Part shown: piece by piece, positions 63,249 through 64,000 of the stretch | Layout: every line of letters begins with the position of its first letter | Numbering within the stretch: the first letter of the stretch is position 1 | Source of the DNA: Bog-756 sp963718405 | GTDB lineage: Bacteria > Actinomycetota > Acidimicrobiia > Acidimicrobiales > RAAP-2 | NCBI GenBank assembly: GCA_963718405.1 | Contig: CAVQYZ010000004.1 | Span: 434,001 to 498,000 of the forward strand | Length of the DNA: 64,000 nucleotides | Direction: 5' to 3' | Program-made: the position numbers and the translations under genes | Notes under the pieces: generated by a model | What the model was told of the DNA's origin: nothing | Seen by the model: the letters and a program-made list of their open reading frames with translations, nothing else | The model's database searches: none

Positions 63249-64000
63249 ATGGTCGACGTGGTGCGCACTCCCGATGAGCGGTTCGTAGACCTCCCGGGGT
63301 ACGCCTTCGAGCCCCACTACGCCATGGTCACGGCCCGGGGCCTGCCCCCGGTGCGCATGCACTACGTCGAGGCCGGACCGCCCGACGGCGAGGTGGTCCT
63401 GCTGCTCCACGGCCAACCGACCTGGTCCTACCTCTACCGCACGGTCATTCCGGTGTTGACGGCAGCAGGGTTGCGGATCATCGCCCCGGACCACATCGGA
63501 TTCGGGCGGTCCGACAAATGGACCGAGCCCACGGCATACACCCTGAGCCGGCATGTGCAGTGGCTGGGCAGCCTGATCGCCGGGCTGGACCTCACCGGTG
63601 TCACGCTCGTGGCTCAAGACTGGGGCGGGCCGATCGGGCTGAGTGCACTGGCCGCCGACCCGGGCCGGTTCGCCCGGGTGGTGGCGGCCAATACCGTCCT
63701 GCACACCGCCGACCCCGCGCTGGCCGGTCGGCTGACGTGGGCCAACCACGGGCTCGACGACGGTCGGGTGGTACTGCAGGAGGCGCTGGTCGACTACCTC
63801 CTCTACTACGTGCGGGCGTCCGATATCGAGGCCAGCTTCTTCGTGGAGGCGGTGGCCGGCCCGCTGGCGCCCGGGGTGGCGCAGGCCTATGACGCGCCGT
63901 TTCCCGACCACACCTACCAGGCGGGGTTGCGACAGTTGACCGCACTCCTGCCGTTTACCCGGAACGATCCGGGTGCCGCCATCGGCCGGTCCACCATGTC
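63249..64000 (+). CDS. Haloalkane dehalogenase-like alpha/beta hydrolase (3' end cut by window)
   Basis: Opens at the ATG 63249 behind GAGGAG and runs off the window (250 residues seen). HGQPTWSYLYR (54-64) and AQDWGG with Asp124 as nucleophile match subfamily I haloalkane dehalogenases (DhlA-like); the Trp after Asp is a halide ligand. Asp-based attack on a haloalkane followed by water hydrolysis gives an alcohol and halide. IGFGRSDKW is another family block. The C-terminal His is outside the window. Natural substrates of such enzymes are often unknown. Confidence 0.9.
   Translation, partial: MVDVVRTPDERFVDLPGYAFEPHYAMVTARGLPPVRMHYVEAGPPDGEVVLLLHGQPTWSYLYRTVIPVLTAAGLRIIAPDHIGFGRSDKWTEPTAYTLSRHVQWLGSLIAGLDLTGVTLVAQDWGGPIGLSALAADPGRFARVVAANTVLHTADPALAGRLTWANHGLDDGRVVLQEALVDYLLYYVRASDIEASFFVEAVAGPLAPGVAQAYDAPFPDHTYQAGLRQLTALLPFTRNDPGAAIGRSTM

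Overview
The window is GC-rich, densely coded DNA from an actinobacterium. GroEL has a CIRCE operator and no groES next to it. There is an actinobacterial-type LexA box upstream of recA, a HemQ-type coproheme decarboxylase, and many GTG starts and ATGA stop/start overlaps. The many secreted proteins carrying GYW-VASDGG-FAFG repeats, together with an acid-type glutamic peptidase, suggest Acidimicrobiia or a related lineage. That placement is inference, because there is no rRNA in the window.

Layout. 1-3.1 kb (minus strand): larE (cut by the window edge), hemQ and groEL. 3.4-14.2 kb: one long plus-strand operon built around a phosphate ABC transporter (pstC, pstA, pstS, pstB). It also holds a second, 922-residue anchored binding-protein-like gene, two paralogous anchored proteins and a sortase-fold protein that appears to lack all its catalytic residues. 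14.3-24 kb: housekeeping and metabolic genes (amidotransferase, YcaQ-like protein, SGNH hydrolase, DinB, alcohol dehydrogenase, signal peptidase I, a glutamic peptidase), then a beta-propeller gene divergent from a GntR regulator. 24-30 kb: a giant secreted YVTN/IPT-repeat protein with near-identical 513-bp tandem repeats, broken by many frameshifts. 30-41.6 kb: a looser, apparently less GC-rich stretch with a broken SDR, two response-regulator-like LuxR proteins without a phosphoacceptor Asp, a lipoprotein, TetR, a broken ECF sigma factor and its partner, an epoxide-hydrolase-like enzyme, and a GH64-like secreted protein joined through a 15-base G tract to 42-residue surface repeats. 41.6-48 kb: tRNA-Ser, rimO, pgsA, cinA, a DUF3048 protein and recA (core block). 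48-64 kb: a DMFase-beta-like protein, F420-type LLM enzyme, divergent CBS- and HTH-citrate synthases, SDRs, an ECF sigma/DUF4349 pair, three methyltransferases, a thiolase/DUF35 pair and a haloalkane dehalogenase running off the end.

Many genes at 21-37 kb and 50-60 kb carry single-base frameshifts while the core genes are clean. Much of this looks like consensus error, so broken genes are labelled pseudogene only in the sense that the sequence as given cannot encode the full protein. The most unusual points are the pst operon with its dead sortase, the poly-G junction in the GH64/repeat gene, and the divergent pair of citrate synthases carrying sensor domains.
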